In this document: one piece after another, positions 7,177 through 15,154 of the stretch
Layout: every line of letters begins with the position of its first letter
Position numbering within the stretch: position 1 is the stretch's first letter
The notes under the pieces: model-generated
The model's input: only the letters and a program-made list of their open reading frames with translations
Told to the model about the DNA's origin: nothing
Database searches by the model: none
Source of the DNA: Flavobacteriales bacterium
GTDB lineage: Bacteria; Bacteroidota; Bacteroidia; Flavobacteriales_D; Crocinitomicaceae
Assembly: GCA_018665005.1 (NCBI GenBank)
Contig: JABJEE010000206.1
Span: 1-19,648, forward strand
Direction: 5' to 3'
DNA: 19,648 nt
Translations under genes and position numbers: made by a program

Positions 7177-7185
7177 TTATCCACA
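7177..7185 (+). promoter_or_regulatory. Single DnaA-box-like nonamer
   Basis: The sequence TTATCCACA is an exact match to the consensus DnaA box. It sits in the 71-base gap between the queG stop and the small membrane gene. It stands alone: no second box or AT-rich unwinding element was seen nearby, and no dnaA or other origin gene is present. It is not evidence of an origin. It may be chance, or a titration or regulatory site. Confidence 0.3.
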
Positions 7186-7186
7186 G

Positions 7187-8122
7187 CTAAAACTTAATTT
7201 TAGGTTCAATAAATTCAATGTTTCTTTTTAATCCAGAATATTTTGTTCTTTTTACAGCACTTCTTTTAAAAAGCTCATCATAAAAATCCTTTGACAGGTC
7301 TTCCCAGTCCTTTTTAGAAAGGTCCAATAATTTCGGATTCACCAAACGACTTTCGTTAGATGGTTTTGAAAATTTATTCCATGGACATACATCCTGACAT
7401 ACATCACAACCAAATGCCCAATTGTCCATTTTACCCTTAAATTCAGAAGGCAATATTTCATCTTTAAGCTCAATAGTCAAATAAGAAATACATTTCGAAC
7501 CATCAATTTTATATGGTTCTACTATCGCATCCGTTGGACATTCATCTATACATTTTGTACAGGTGCCGCAATAATCTTTAATGGGTCCATCAGGCTCAAA
7601 ATCAACGTCAATTATCATCTCTGCAATAAAAAAAAAGCTCCCCTCTTTGGGATGGATCAAGTTTGTGTTTTTTCCAATCCAACCCAACCCTGATCTTTTG
7701 GCCCAAGCTTTATCCATTACGGGTGCGGAATCAACAAACACCCTTCCATCGATTTCTCCTATAAGTTCCTTGGTGAAGTCGAATAACTCAAATAAACGTT
7801 CTTTAATGATATAATGATAATCTTCTCCATAAGCATACTTTGAGATTTTCGGTGCTGATTTATCTGCTTGCTGACTTTCCGTAGAATAATTGAACAATAG
7901 AGAAATAACGGATTTTGCCCCAGGCACTAATTTTCTTGGGTCGAGCCTTAAATCAAAATGATTAGCCATGTAAGACATTTTACCATGATAATTTTGGTTT
8001 AACCAATGGTCTAACTTTGGGGCTTCTTCTTCAAGAAATTCAGCCTTTGAAAACCCACAATAAAAAAAACCCAATTCGTTGGCTTTTGCCTTTATTTTTG
8101 ATTTAAAAGGTGTACCATCCAT
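7187..8122 (-). CDS. queG: Epoxyqueuosine reductase QueG
   Basis: This cobalamin- and iron-sulfur-dependent enzyme carries out the last step of queuosine synthesis, reducing epoxyqueuosine in tRNA. It has 311 residues. The substrate and cobalamin region includes VDSAPVMDKAWAKRSG followed by GLGWIGKNTN (residues 130-154). Two 4Fe-4S clusters are supported by Cys185, 188, 191 and 195 in CGTCTKCIDECP, Cys211 in KCISYL, and Cys239, 242 and 246 in FGCDVCQDVCPWN. The C-terminal HEAT-like extension found in some longer family members is absent, so this is the short form. It lies 4 bases downstream of ruvB and is probably cotranscribed with it. A run of nine A residues at about 7628-7636 sits inside the gene (Phe-Phe-Phe on the coding strand). 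Confidence 0.95.
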   Translation of the reverse strand: MDGTPFKSKIKAKANELGFFYCGFSKAEFLEEEAPKLDHWLNQNYHGKMSYMANHFDLRLDPRKLVPGAKSVISLLFNYSTESQQADKSAPKISKYAYGEDYHYIIKERLFELFDFTKELIGEIDGRVFVDSAPVMDKAWAKRSGLGWIGKNTNLIHPKEGSFFFIAEMIIDVDFEPDGPIKDYCGTCTKCIDECPTDAIVEPYKIDGSKCISYLTIELKDEILPSEFKGKMDNWAFGCDVCQDVCPWNKFSKPSNESRLVNPKLLDLSKKDWEDLSKDFYDELFKRSAVKRTKYSGLKRNIEFIEPKIKF

Positions 8123-8126
8123 ATAG

Positions 8127-9152
8127 TTAAAATAAATCTCCCTGAACGGAACCTCTTGTCATACCCAGATGCTCATATGTTTTTTGGGTTGCTTTTCTTC
8201 CTCTTGGTGTTCGCATAAGAAACCCTTCCTGAATTAAAAAAGGCTCATATACCTCTTCTATCGTTCCTGAATTTTCGCCAATAGCAGTAGCTACAGTTGT
8301 TAGACCTACTGGACCACCACTAAATTTTTCAACAATCGCTTTGAGTATTCGTATATCCATCTCATCCAAACCATTTGCATCGACATTTAAAGCTTTAAGA
8401 GCAATTTCTGTAATTGGCTCATCGATGATACCATTGCCCTTTATTTGAGCAAAATCTCTAACTCTTCTTAGTAAAGCATTGGATATTCTTGGCGTCCCTC
8501 TACTCCGTCCGGCAATTTTTGCTGCCGCATTAAAATCAATTTGTATCTCAAGTAAACCAGCAGATCTTTCTATAATCGCTGTTAATGTTTCTGCATTGTA
8601 ATATTCTAATCGAGAATTAATCCCAAAACGAGCTCGCAACGGACTTGTTAATAATCCAGAACGTGTGGTTGCTCCAATAAGTGTAAATGGGTTTAGATTG
8701 ATCTGAACTGTTCTGGCATTGGGACCAGTATCAATCATGATATCAATCGAATAATCTTCCATTGCTGAATAAAGATATTCCTCAACAACCGGGCTTAAAC
8801 GATGGATCTCGTCAATAAAAAGCACATCTCCAGTTGCAAGATTTGTGAGTAACCCTGCCAGATCACCTGGCTTGTCTAATACAGGTCCACTTGTGATTTT
8901 ACAACCAACCTCCATTTCGTTCGCAATAATATTGGCAAGTGTTGTTTTTCCCAGACCAGGAGGGCCATGAAGTAATACATGATCCAGTGGCTCATTTCTT
9001 AATTTTGCCGCTTTAACAAAAATCTCAAGGTTTTCTACAATACTTGGTTGTCCGGCAAAATCTGTTAGTTTTTGGGGTCTTAAAACCTTATCGAATTCTT
9101 TCTCCGAATTGTTTTCTGCTTCGTCCTTATAATCAAATGAATCTTCCACCAA
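8127..9152 (-). CDS. ruvB: Holliday junction branch migration ATPase RuvB
   Basis: This is the hexameric AAA+ motor that, with RuvA, drives branch migration of Holliday junctions in recombinational repair. It has 341 residues. The domains are in the usual order: Walker A GPPGLGKTT (63-71), Walker B LFIDEIHR (111-118), sensor 1 GATTRSG (160-166), arginine-finger region RARFG (173-177), and a C-terminal winged helix with RTPRGRKAT. The start is TTG at 9152 or the adjacent GTG at 9149. An in-frame stop lies four codons upstream of the TTG, and no usable ATG follows until well inside the AAA+ domain. A promoter-like pair sits immediately upstream, so ruvB and queG probably form a separate transcription unit. 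Confidence 0.97.
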   Translation of the reverse strand: MVEDSFDYKDEAENNSEKEFDKVLRPQKLTDFAGQPSIVENLEIFVKAAKLRNEPLDHVLLHGPPGLGKTTLANIIANEMEVGCKITSGPVLDKPGDLAGLLTNLATGDVLFIDEIHRLSPVVEEYLYSAMEDYSIDIMIDTGPNARTVQINLNPFTLIGATTRSGLLTSPLRARFGINSRLEYYNAETLTAIIERSAGLLEIQIDFNAAAKIAGRSRGTPRISNALLRRVRDFAQIKGNGIIDEPITEIALKALNVDANGLDEMDIRILKAIVEKFSGGPVGLTTVATAIGENSGTIEEVYEPFLIQEGFLMRTPRGRKATQKTYEHLGMTRGSVQGDLF

Positions 9153-9165
9153 GTAGTACTTTTAA

Positions 9166-9193
9166 CAAATTTACAAAAGCAAACGATACCAAA
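9166..9193 (-). promoter_or_regulatory. Bacteroidota-type promoter for ruvB-queG
   Basis: On the minus strand a TTTG (9190-9193) is followed after 16 bases by TAAATTTG (9166-9173), an exact TAnnTTTG -7 box. The spacing is slightly shorter than the usual range. The box ends 13 bases before the TTG start of ruvB. It lies in the only sizeable gap (66 bases) between the HAD phosphatase and ruvB. Confidence 0.55.
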
Positions 9194-9218
9194 CCTAAAT
9201 TCAAAAAAGGAAAAATAA

Positions 9219-9893
9219 TTATCCGTTTTTAAATGCTGCTAGCATCAATGACATATCCTCAAACATAAAGTCAGCAACTTTTAATCGAGGTTCTTTTAAG
9301 TGTGTTTTCTCTGGTATACATATGACCTTCATCTTAGCTGACATTCCAGATATTATGCCATTCAAAGAGTCTTCAATAACAAGACATTTATTTGAATCCA
9401 CATTTAATTTTTTAGCAGTTTCAAGATAAACGGCAGGATGCGGTTTTCCAAATTCTTCGAATTCGGCGGAATGTGCAACATCAAAGAAATGATCTATTTT
9501 TAAGCCATCAAGCACCGCCTGCAGTAATTGGTTGGGGGAAGAAGTTGCCAATCCGATTTTTAATTTGTTTTTTGATAAATATTCTAAGGTTTCCATTACA
9601 CCAGTTAAGGGAATTGGGTTTTCACGAACCAATTCAATCATTCGATTTATAATATCATCTTCAACACTTTTTTCGTCAGCAACTCCCAGGTTTTGATCTT
9701 TATTCCAGTAATTAATTACCTCATCAATTCTCAACCCTACAGTTCTTTGAAAATCATTTTTAGACAATTTACATCCCAAATCAGAAAACACTTTTTCCAT
9801 CGCTATTTTCCATAAAGGCTCTGAATCAATTAGAACGCCATCCATATCAAAAATAACCGCCTCGAAATGATCTATTGAAAATGCTACTCCCAT
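9219..9893 (-). CDS. HAD-superfamily sugar phosphatase, HxpB (YniC)-like
   Basis: This 224-residue cytoplasmic phosphatase has the four HAD motifs: the nucleophile pair Asp16/Asp18 in FDMDGVLIDSEPLW, Ser118 in GLATSS, Lys150 in GKPHP, and the acidic Glu174/Asp175 in VIEDSLNG. A helical cap lies between motifs I and II. The cap sequence TVGLRIDEVINYW, together with HSAEFEEFGKPHPAVYLE, resembles E. coli HxpB/YniC, a hexitol and 2-deoxyglucose 6-phosphate phosphatase, more than beta-phosphoglucomutase. Such enzymes are promiscuous, so the physiological substrate is uncertain. The ATG lies inside the end of the upstream lipoprotein gene, with a 10-base overlap, which points to coupling. Confidence 0.82.
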   Translation of the reverse strand: MGVAFSIDHFEAVIFDMDGVLIDSEPLWKIAMEKVFSDLGCKLSKNDFQRTVGLRIDEVINYWNKDQNLGVADEKSVEDDIINRMIELVRENPIPLTGVMETLEYLSKNKLKIGLATSSPNQLLQAVLDGLKIDHFFDVAHSAEFEEFGKPHPAVYLETAKKLNVDSNKCLVIEDSLNGIISGMSAKMKVICIPEKTHLKEPRLKVADFMFEDMSLMLAAFKNG

Positions 9894-10747
9894 ATATTAA
9901 TTGTTTTCAATTTTTGTTTCCCTAATCTACTTTTCTCAGCAACGACACGAATCAAATTATTCGAATCCAAACATACCCCTTCCCATTGCTGAAGACGTCC
10001 TAAATTCTTTTTGAGAAGAAAATTAAATTGATCATTAACTCGTTTATAGACATAAACACGTTTATAGGTTAAGACATATAACATCCCATTTGAATAATCA
10101 CATCCAGTTACCGATCCCGTTAACCACGAGAATCCTTTTAACTTGATTTCTTGAAGTAATTTGACATTCAATTTGTCTTCCAAAAATTCACCTTCATATA
10201 TTTTACAAACCCCTTTATATGGTTTAGACCTATCCTTAGATAGGATAAGCAAATTGCCGTTGTCGTATGCTAGAGCTTCAGAATCAAAATTCATTTGGCT
10301 TGCTTGTGGTGGGAATTCCTTTTGATCAGGATATTGAAAAGAATACCTCAAAGCTTCGACAGTATCCTTTAAACGACTACCTGAATCATTACCTTCATAT
10401 ACCATTTTAATGGTCGTATCTATATCAATTCTATAGATGGCTAAATCTTTTCTTTGATTTCGATTGTTTCCAATGTCACCAATATAGAGGTAATTCCCAT
10501 CGTAAGTGATGTCCTCCCAATCTATGTTTTTTGCTCCTGAAACGCACATTTTATGAACAATTTCACCTGATGAATTAAAAACGTAAAGATATGGTTCATC
10601 TCCGCTATCGTTTATTGAAACATATAAATCCTTAGAAATTTGCTCTATTCCAGAAACTTCATTTAGTGCTTCAGGTAAATCAACTTTTTGAATACCACAT
10701 GAGTATAAAAGCAACCAAAAAGAAAAAATGGGTAGCAAAAACCTCAT
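9884..10747 (-). CDS. Lipoprotein with probable beta-propeller fold, unknown function
   Basis: This is a 287-residue exported lipoprotein. The signal peptide ends in a lipobox with Cys17 (LLLYSC). The mature part shows repeated strand-turn patterns typical of a beta-propeller: SINDSGDEPYLYVFNSSGEI, then DWEDITYDGNYLYIGDIGNN, then FDSEALAYDNGNLLILSKD, then SWLTGSVTGCDYSNGMLYVLTYKRVYVYK. The acidic DWED and DSEA segments with aligned tyrosines suggest metal- or sugar-binding loops, but no catalytic motif is recognised. The start forms TAATG with the stop of the CNNM/CBS gene, and the end overlaps the HAD gene by 10 bases, so it sits in the middle of a tightly coupled operon. It resembles widespread Bacteroidota hypothetical proteins; no function is claimed. 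Confidence 0.75.
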   Translation of the reverse strand: MRFLLPIFSFWLLLYSCGIQKVDLPEALNEVSGIEQISKDLYVSINDSGDEPYLYVFNSSGEIVHKMCVSGAKNIDWEDITYDGNYLYIGDIGNNRNQRKDLAIYRIDIDTTIKMVYEGNDSGSRLKDTVEALRYSFQYPDQKEFPPQASQMNFDSEALAYDNGNLLILSKDRSKPYKGVCKIYEGEFLEDKLNVKLLQEIKLKGFSWLTGSVTGCDYSNGMLYVLTYKRVYVYKRVNDQFNFLLKKNLGRLQQWEGVCLDSNNLIRVVAEKSRLGKQKLKTINIWE

Positions 10748-12000
10748 TATTTAATGTATACAATGATTGTTTCTATTCGACGGTCTGTCACTTCTTCAAC
10801 CACAAAAGTGAAACCATCTATTTTGAGTTTTAAGTTCTTTTCTGGAATATTTGCCAATTCATAAAGAACAAGTCCTCCAAGAGTTTCATAGTCTTCAGAT
10901 TCCGGAATTTTGAGATCATACTGTTCATTAATATGGTCAATTTCGATTCGGGCAGAAAAACGATAATGGGTTTCCGACAGCTTTTCTTCGAGAAGGTCAT
11001 CTTTATCATGCTCATCCTCAATTTCTCCAAAAATTTCTTCGATCACATCTTCCAGCGTTACCATTCCCGCAGTTCCTCCGTATTCATCAGTCACTATGGC
11101 AATATTTCCCGATTGTTCTGTAAATTTCTCTAATAGCTCTTCACCCGTTATTACTGAGGGAACAAAGTGGATTGGCAATAATATTTGCTTGATCGATTTA
11201 GGAGATTTAAACATATCCGATGAATGAACATACCCAATGATATTATCAATAGAGTCTCGATAGATGATGATTTTTGAAAGCCCTTTTGCAATAAACAGGT
11301 TTTTTACGGCATCCAAAGTGTCACTGATGTCTACTGAAATAATTTCAGTCCTAGGAACCATACAATCTCGAGCCTTTACCTCTGAAAAATCAAGAGCATT
11401 TCTCAATAAAGTCATATCGTCTGTAGATATCTCTTCACTCTCTATTCTTTCGGAAAGGTCATCTACAAAGTGCTCCAAATCAACTCTAGAAAAAACTTTT
11501 TGATTTGTTTTTTGATCCAACCCAAATGTTTTTAAAATAATCCAACTAAAAAACAAAATGACATGTGTTGGAATGTATAAAAGGATGTACAATATAAATA
11601 GTGGGAATGTGCCAAATTTGAGAGACTTATTGGGGTTGAACTGAACGATGCTTTTGGGAATAAACTCGGCAGCTACAAGAACCAATAAAGTTGAAAACAA
11701 GGTTTGCAACAGAAGGATTACAGAATCTGAACTTATACCCCATCCTCGAATTATTGGTTCAAGAAGAACAGCAGACGAAATACCGTATATTACTAAAGAA
11801 ATGTTATTTCCGAGTAAAATAAATGCAATGACTTTTGACTCATTTTTATAAAAAACAGAATGGAGTTTACTTAGCAGGGTGCCTTTACTTTTATCAACCT
11901 CTATTTTCAGTCTGTTTGATGACAAAAAAGCCAATTCCATACCTGAAAAAAAAGCAGAAAATAAAAGAGAAATGAGAATTAAGCAAAAAGCATTGAACAT
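10747..12000 (-). CDS. CNNM/CBS-domain membrane protein (CorC/HlyC, hemolysin-like family)
   Basis: This 417-residue inner-membrane protein has three parts. An N-terminal CNNM (DUF21) domain with about four membrane helices covers residues 1-170 (FSGMELAFLSS, GNNISLVIYG and AAEFIPKS are typical). A CBS pair covers about 200-325 (CMVPRTEI, DEYGGTAGMVTLEDVIEEI). A C-terminal CorC_HlyC domain covers about 340-415 (YETLGGLVLYEL). Family members are linked to magnesium or cobalt efflux or homeostasis, and the CBS pair probably senses nucleotides. Bacteroidota also carry GldE, a gliding-motility member of this family; no gld gene is nearby, so I do not use that name. The gene starts 21 bases after purD and shares a base with the next gene. 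Confidence 0.9.
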   Translation of the reverse strand: MFNAFCLILISLLFSAFFSGMELAFLSSNRLKIEVDKSKGTLLSKLHSVFYKNESKVIAFILLGNNISLVIYGISSAVLLEPIIRGWGISSDSVILLLQTLFSTLLVLVAAEFIPKSIVQFNPNKSLKFGTFPLFILYILLYIPTHVILFFSWIILKTFGLDQKTNQKVFSRVDLEHFVDDLSERIESEEISTDDMTLLRNALDFSEVKARDCMVPRTEIISVDISDTLDAVKNLFIAKGLSKIIIYRDSIDNIIGYVHSSDMFKSPKSIKQILLPIHFVPSVITGEELLEKFTEQSGNIAIVTDEYGGTAGMVTLEDVIEEIFGEIEDEHDKDDLLEEKLSETHYRFSARIEIDHINEQYDLKIPESEDYETLGGLVLYELANIPEKNLKLKIDGFTFVVEEVTDRRIETIIVYIK

Positions 12001-12021
12001 ATTATATCAACAATGTAAGCA

Positions 12022-13299
12022 TTATTTGATTAAATCAAAACCGATATCCTTCCGGTAATTCATTCCGTCAAAGCTTATTTTATCTATTGTTTCATAGGAC
12101 TTTTTAATGGCAAACTCGATATTTTTACCATAAGATGTTATGGCTACTACACGTCCGCCGGCTGTAACAGATGAAGGGCCATCAGATTTGGTTCCTGCAT
12201 GAAAACAGATGCTATCAACAACTGTATTCAAACCGAATATTTGTTTTCCTTTTTCATATTTATTAGGATAACCTCCAGACACTAACATAACTGTAGCTGC
12301 ACTCTTATCATAAAATTGAATGTCTCTTTCAGAAAGTGTATTTGTGGCTATTCCCTCAAATAAATCTAGGATATCTGACTTTAACCTTGGCAAAACGACC
12401 TCAGTTTCAGGATCGCCTAATCGACAATTGTATTCTATTACGTAAGGATCTCCCTTGACATTTATTAGCCCAAAAAATATAAATCCTTTATATTTAATTC
12501 CCTCTGACTTCAATCCTTTTGTGGTTGGGACAATAATCTGGTTATGAACCTTATCCATAAACCCAGCATCTGCAAATGGAACTGGACTCACTGCACCCAT
12601 ACCCCCAGTATTTAGACCGGTATCTTGTTCACCTATTCTTTTATAATCCTTTGCCTCAGGCAATAGCTTGAAAGACTCTCCATCCGTAATAATAAATACG
12701 GAAACTTCTCTCCCATCAAGAAACTGTTCAATTACTACTTTTTCACTCGCAGTTCCGAACTTAGAATCCATCAACATGTTTTTCAGCTCTTTTTCTGCTT
12801 CTTTTAAATTGTCTAAAATCAAAACTCCTTTACCTGCCGCAAGACCGTCTGCTTTTAACACATATGGTGAATTCATCCCTCTCAAAAAGTCAATTCCTTT
12901 GTCAACAGTTTCTTTGGTAAATGTTCCATATTTGGCCGTTGGAATATTATGTCGTTTCATAAAAGATTTGGCAAAGTCTTTACTTCCCTCTAATTGAGCG
13001 CCCTTTGCATCGGGACCAATAACAGGGATTTTATATAAGACTTCGTCATTCATGAAAAAATCAGAAATCCCGTTGACTAAAGGTTGTTCAGGTCCAACAA
13101 TTACAATTTCAATATTGTTATCTGTTACGGCTTTTTTAACAGCCTCGAAATCATTTGGATCAATGGGTATATTTTTACCATGTTTTCTTGTTCCAGAATT
13201 ACCAGGTGCAATAAATAACTCATCCAATATGGAGCTCTGAGCCATTTTCCACGCCAATGCATGTTCTCTGCCTCCAGACCCTAATAATAAAATTCTCAT
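12022..13299 (-). CDS. purD: Phosphoribosylamine-glycine ligase (PurD, GAR synthetase)
   Basis: This cytoplasmic ATP-grasp enzyme makes glycinamide ribonucleotide, step two of purine synthesis. It has 425 residues, the normal single-function length. The motifs are the N-terminal LLLGSGGREHALAWK (4-18), IAPGNSGT (30-37), the ATP-grasp glycine loop KADGLAAGKGV (149-159), the TGGMGAVSPV loop (231-240), and the metal- and ATP-binding EYNCRLGDPETE (289-300). Cys replaces the Val often seen in the last motif (NVRxGDPE). The ATG overlaps the purQ stop as TAATG, so two purine genes are coupled. It is monofunctional, with no fused PurM or PurN. Confidence 0.97.
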   Translation of the reverse strand: MRILLLGSGGREHALAWKMAQSSILDELFIAPGNSGTRKHGKNIPIDPNDFEAVKKAVTDNNIEIVIVGPEQPLVNGISDFFMNDEVLYKIPVIGPDAKGAQLEGSKDFAKSFMKRHNIPTAKYGTFTKETVDKGIDFLRGMNSPYVLKADGLAAGKGVLILDNLKEAEKELKNMLMDSKFGTASEKVVIEQFLDGREVSVFIITDGESFKLLPEAKDYKRIGEQDTGLNTGGMGAVSPVPFADAGFMDKVHNQIIVPTTKGLKSEGIKYKGFIFFGLINVKGDPYVIEYNCRLGDPETEVVLPRLKSDILDLFEGIATNTLSERDIQFYDKSAATVMLVSGGYPNKYEKGKQIFGLNTVVDSICFHAGTKSDGPSSVTAGGRVVAITSYGKNIEFAIKKSYETIDKISFDGMNYRKDIGFDLIK

Positions 13300-13985
13300 T
13301 AGCTGTGTTTTAAGATCGATTCAAAGAAATTCCTACCTTCCGAATTCGATAAAACATCATCGGATGCCCTTTCAGGATGAGGCATCATTCCGAAAACATT
13401 TTTTTCTTTATTTGAAATTCCTGCAATATTATGAATGGAGCCATTAGGATTAGACTCCCCATTTATCTCGCCTTTTTCATTGCAATATTGAAAAAGAACC
13501 TGATCGTTTTGCTCAAGAGATTCAATGACTTCAGGAGAAGCGTGAAAGCGTCCCTCACCGTGGGCAATAGGAATCTTAAATGCTTCATTTCTGTTTAAAC
13601 CAGCTGAAATCGCTGCACTCGATGAAATTGCTTTTAGATGGACATTTTTACAAATAAACTTTTGATTATTATTGTGTAAAAGAGCTCCGTCCAATAACCC
13701 AGCTTCAGTTAATATTTGAAATCCATTACAAATCCCTAAAACATAACCTCCTTTATTGGCATGAGAAATAACTTCTGTCATTATAGGAGAAAACCGAGAA
13801 ATCGCACCAGAACGCAGATAGTCTCCAAAAGAAAATCCTCCTGGTAAAACAACCATATCTGCCCCTTGCAAATCAGAATCTTTATGCCAAAGATGAACTA
13901 CTTCCTGTTTCATCACATCCCGAAGTATATACATCATATCCTGGTCACAATTTGAACCAGGAAAAGTAACTACACCAAATTTCAT
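13299..13985 (-). CDS. purQ: Phosphoribosylformylglycinamidine synthase subunit PurQ (glutaminase)
   Basis: PurQ hydrolyses glutamine and passes ammonia to PurL to form FGAM, step four of purine synthesis. This is a complete class I glutamine amidotransferase of 228 residues with the triad Cys86 (LGICNGFQ), His203 and Glu205 (MPHPERA), plus the PurQ signature VVTFPGSNCDQD (5-16) and GGFSFGDYLRSGA. It is a stand-alone subunit, which implies that this organism uses the split PurL-PurS-PurQ complex rather than the large fused PurL of many Bacteroidota. PurS and PurL are not in the window. It is 33 bases downstream of the DUF6427 gene and overlaps purD by one base. Confidence 0.96.
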   Translation of the reverse strand: MKFGVVTFPGSNCDQDMMYILRDVMKQEVVHLWHKDSDLQGADMVVLPGGFSFGDYLRSGAISRFSPIMTEVISHANKGGYVLGICNGFQILTEAGLLDGALLHNNNQKFICKNVHLKAISSSAAISAGLNRNEAFKIPIAHGEGRFHASPEVIESLEQNDQVLFQYCNEKGEINGESNPNGSIHNIAGISNKEKNVFGMMPHPERASDDVLSNSEGRNFFESILKHS

Positions 13986-14018
13986 CCGTTATATAAATTT
14001 TAATACGAAATTAATCAA

Positions 14019-14987
14019 TTATACAGCTTGACTAGGCAGGAAAAGGAAAAACTTGATAACAGAATAGAGTATGACCACGTAAAAAAGAACATTTGCCGCC
14101 ATTCCATAAGTATCACTTAAAAAAGCAAAGATTAGCAAGACTGACATTGGTATAATTAATAAGCTGAAATGGGCTATTTGTTGAAAACTTATTAGTTGAT
14201 AAAGCGAAAGAAGAAAAAAGAACAAGATCAAAATGATTAATGAACGAATCTGTTTATTGGTTTGAATTTTAGCCTGTCGCATTTTAAACACAACAGAAAA
14301 TAAAGACAATACCAAAAACACAATTAAGGATATTGTCACAAACCAAAAATCTTTTTGTGGGATTTCAAAATGGCTACGCAAAAGAGAGGGTCCCCATTCA
14401 GAACCATTTAAATAGTTAATAGAAAAGTAATACATAAAAGGTATACTGAACCCTGAAAATGCCAACAAGGACTCTTTAAAAGAAAGTTGCCGAATCACAG
14501 TAACTGAAACAATAAGCATGGGCAACAAAAAGATATAGATGGGGCAAAGTGTAACCCCTATTGCAAAAAACAAAAAAGCATTAAAAATATTTTTACGACC
14601 GTCTTCCCGTTTATTTAACTCAAACAGCTGATGTATCATGAAAATAATTGTAGAATGTAAAAGAAGGGTACTATTGAAAAAATAAGAACATTCAAATAAA
14701 CTCATAAAGACCACATAGATCAAAGCGACCAAATAGGTGTTGCGTTCATAAAAATTATTCCTATTTACTAATAAATTCAAACCAAAAGAATTTAAAAGTA
14801 CCACCAGTGATGCCAAAACAATGCCTACAATAGCATTCAACTCAATATTTTCTAGCCATAATCCAAAATGCTGATTTGGAACCAACTCAATAAACTCAAA
14901 ATAATAATTTAGCATTTGATAACAGGCCAAAAAGAAGGGTATCAGTAGTAGAACGTATGTTTTATTTCCTAAAAAGAGCTTTATCAA
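14019..14987 (-). CDS. DUF6427-like polytopic membrane protein
   Basis: This 322-residue protein has about eight to nine hydrophobic helices over its whole length and short polar loops. Family and context match the DUF6427 proteins that Bacteroidota carry next to purine or uracil phosphoribosyltransferase genes, although I recognise it by pattern and neighbourhood rather than by a diagnostic motif. The biochemical role is unknown. The start is TTG. An in-frame stop lies five codons upstream, no ATG occurs in between, and the sequence LIKLFLGNK is a plausible N terminus. It is the first gene of the minus-strand run through purQ, purD and beyond, and it diverges from the dksA-like gene across 167 bases. 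Confidence 0.75.
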   Translation of the reverse strand: MIKLFLGNKTYVLLLIPFFLACYQMLNYYFEFIELVPNQHFGLWLENIELNAIVGIVLASLVVLLNSFGLNLLVNRNNFYERNTYLVALIYVVFMSLFECSYFFNSTLLLHSTIIFMIHQLFELNKREDGRKNIFNAFLFFAIGVTLCPIYIFLLPMLIVSVTVIRQLSFKESLLAFSGFSIPFMYYFSINYLNGSEWGPSLLRSHFEIPQKDFWFVTISLIVFLVLSLFSVVFKMRQAKIQTNKQIRSLIILILFFFLLSLYQLISFQQIAHFSLLIIPMSVLLIFAFLSDTYGMAANVLFYVVILYSVIKFFLFLPSQAV

Positions 14988-15106
14988 AGTGGCATGGTTT
15001 TATTGAAAAACGAAAAATAATTATTATTCACATCTGATTTACATAAAAAGAGAATAAACCTTTTGAATTTTATCACCAATTTTAGATAATACAAACTTAA
15101 AAATGA

Positions 15107-15114
15107 TATCTTTG
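15107..15114 (+). promoter_or_regulatory. -7 promoter box for dksA-like and lspA
   Basis: The octamer TATCTTTG is an exact TAnnTTTG match, 40 bases upstream of the ATG at 15155. A clear -33 TTTG at the right distance was not found; a TTTAG lies 21 bases upstream. No Shine-Dalgarno sequence precedes the ATG. Confidence 0.5.
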
Positions 15115-15154
15115 GACGCATTAAAAAAGCAGATTAACTCATAATTCATCTAGA

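Noticed and set aside
7158..7178. Inverted repeat AATTCC/GGAATT as a terminator
   Set aside because: The 6-base AT-rich stem with a 9-base loop is weak and lacks a clear T-run; it also lies between a promoter box and a stop codon of different units.
7177..7185. Replication origin
   Set aside because: One DnaA box only, with no cluster, no AT-rich unwinding region and no dnaA, dnaN or parAB nearby.
7581..7814. 77-codon plus-strand frame inside queG
   Set aside because: It is antisense to conserved QueG motifs, and its low-complexity Ser/Lys-rich product matches nothing known.
10747..12000. Naming the CNNM/CBS protein GldE
   Set aside because: GldE belongs to this family, but no gliding gene (such as gldD) is adjacent and no distinguishing feature is visible, so only the family name is used.
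12668..12997. 109-codon open frame on the plus strand
   Set aside because: It lies wholly antisense to purD, has no recognisable domain and no promoter; it is a shadow of purD codon structure.
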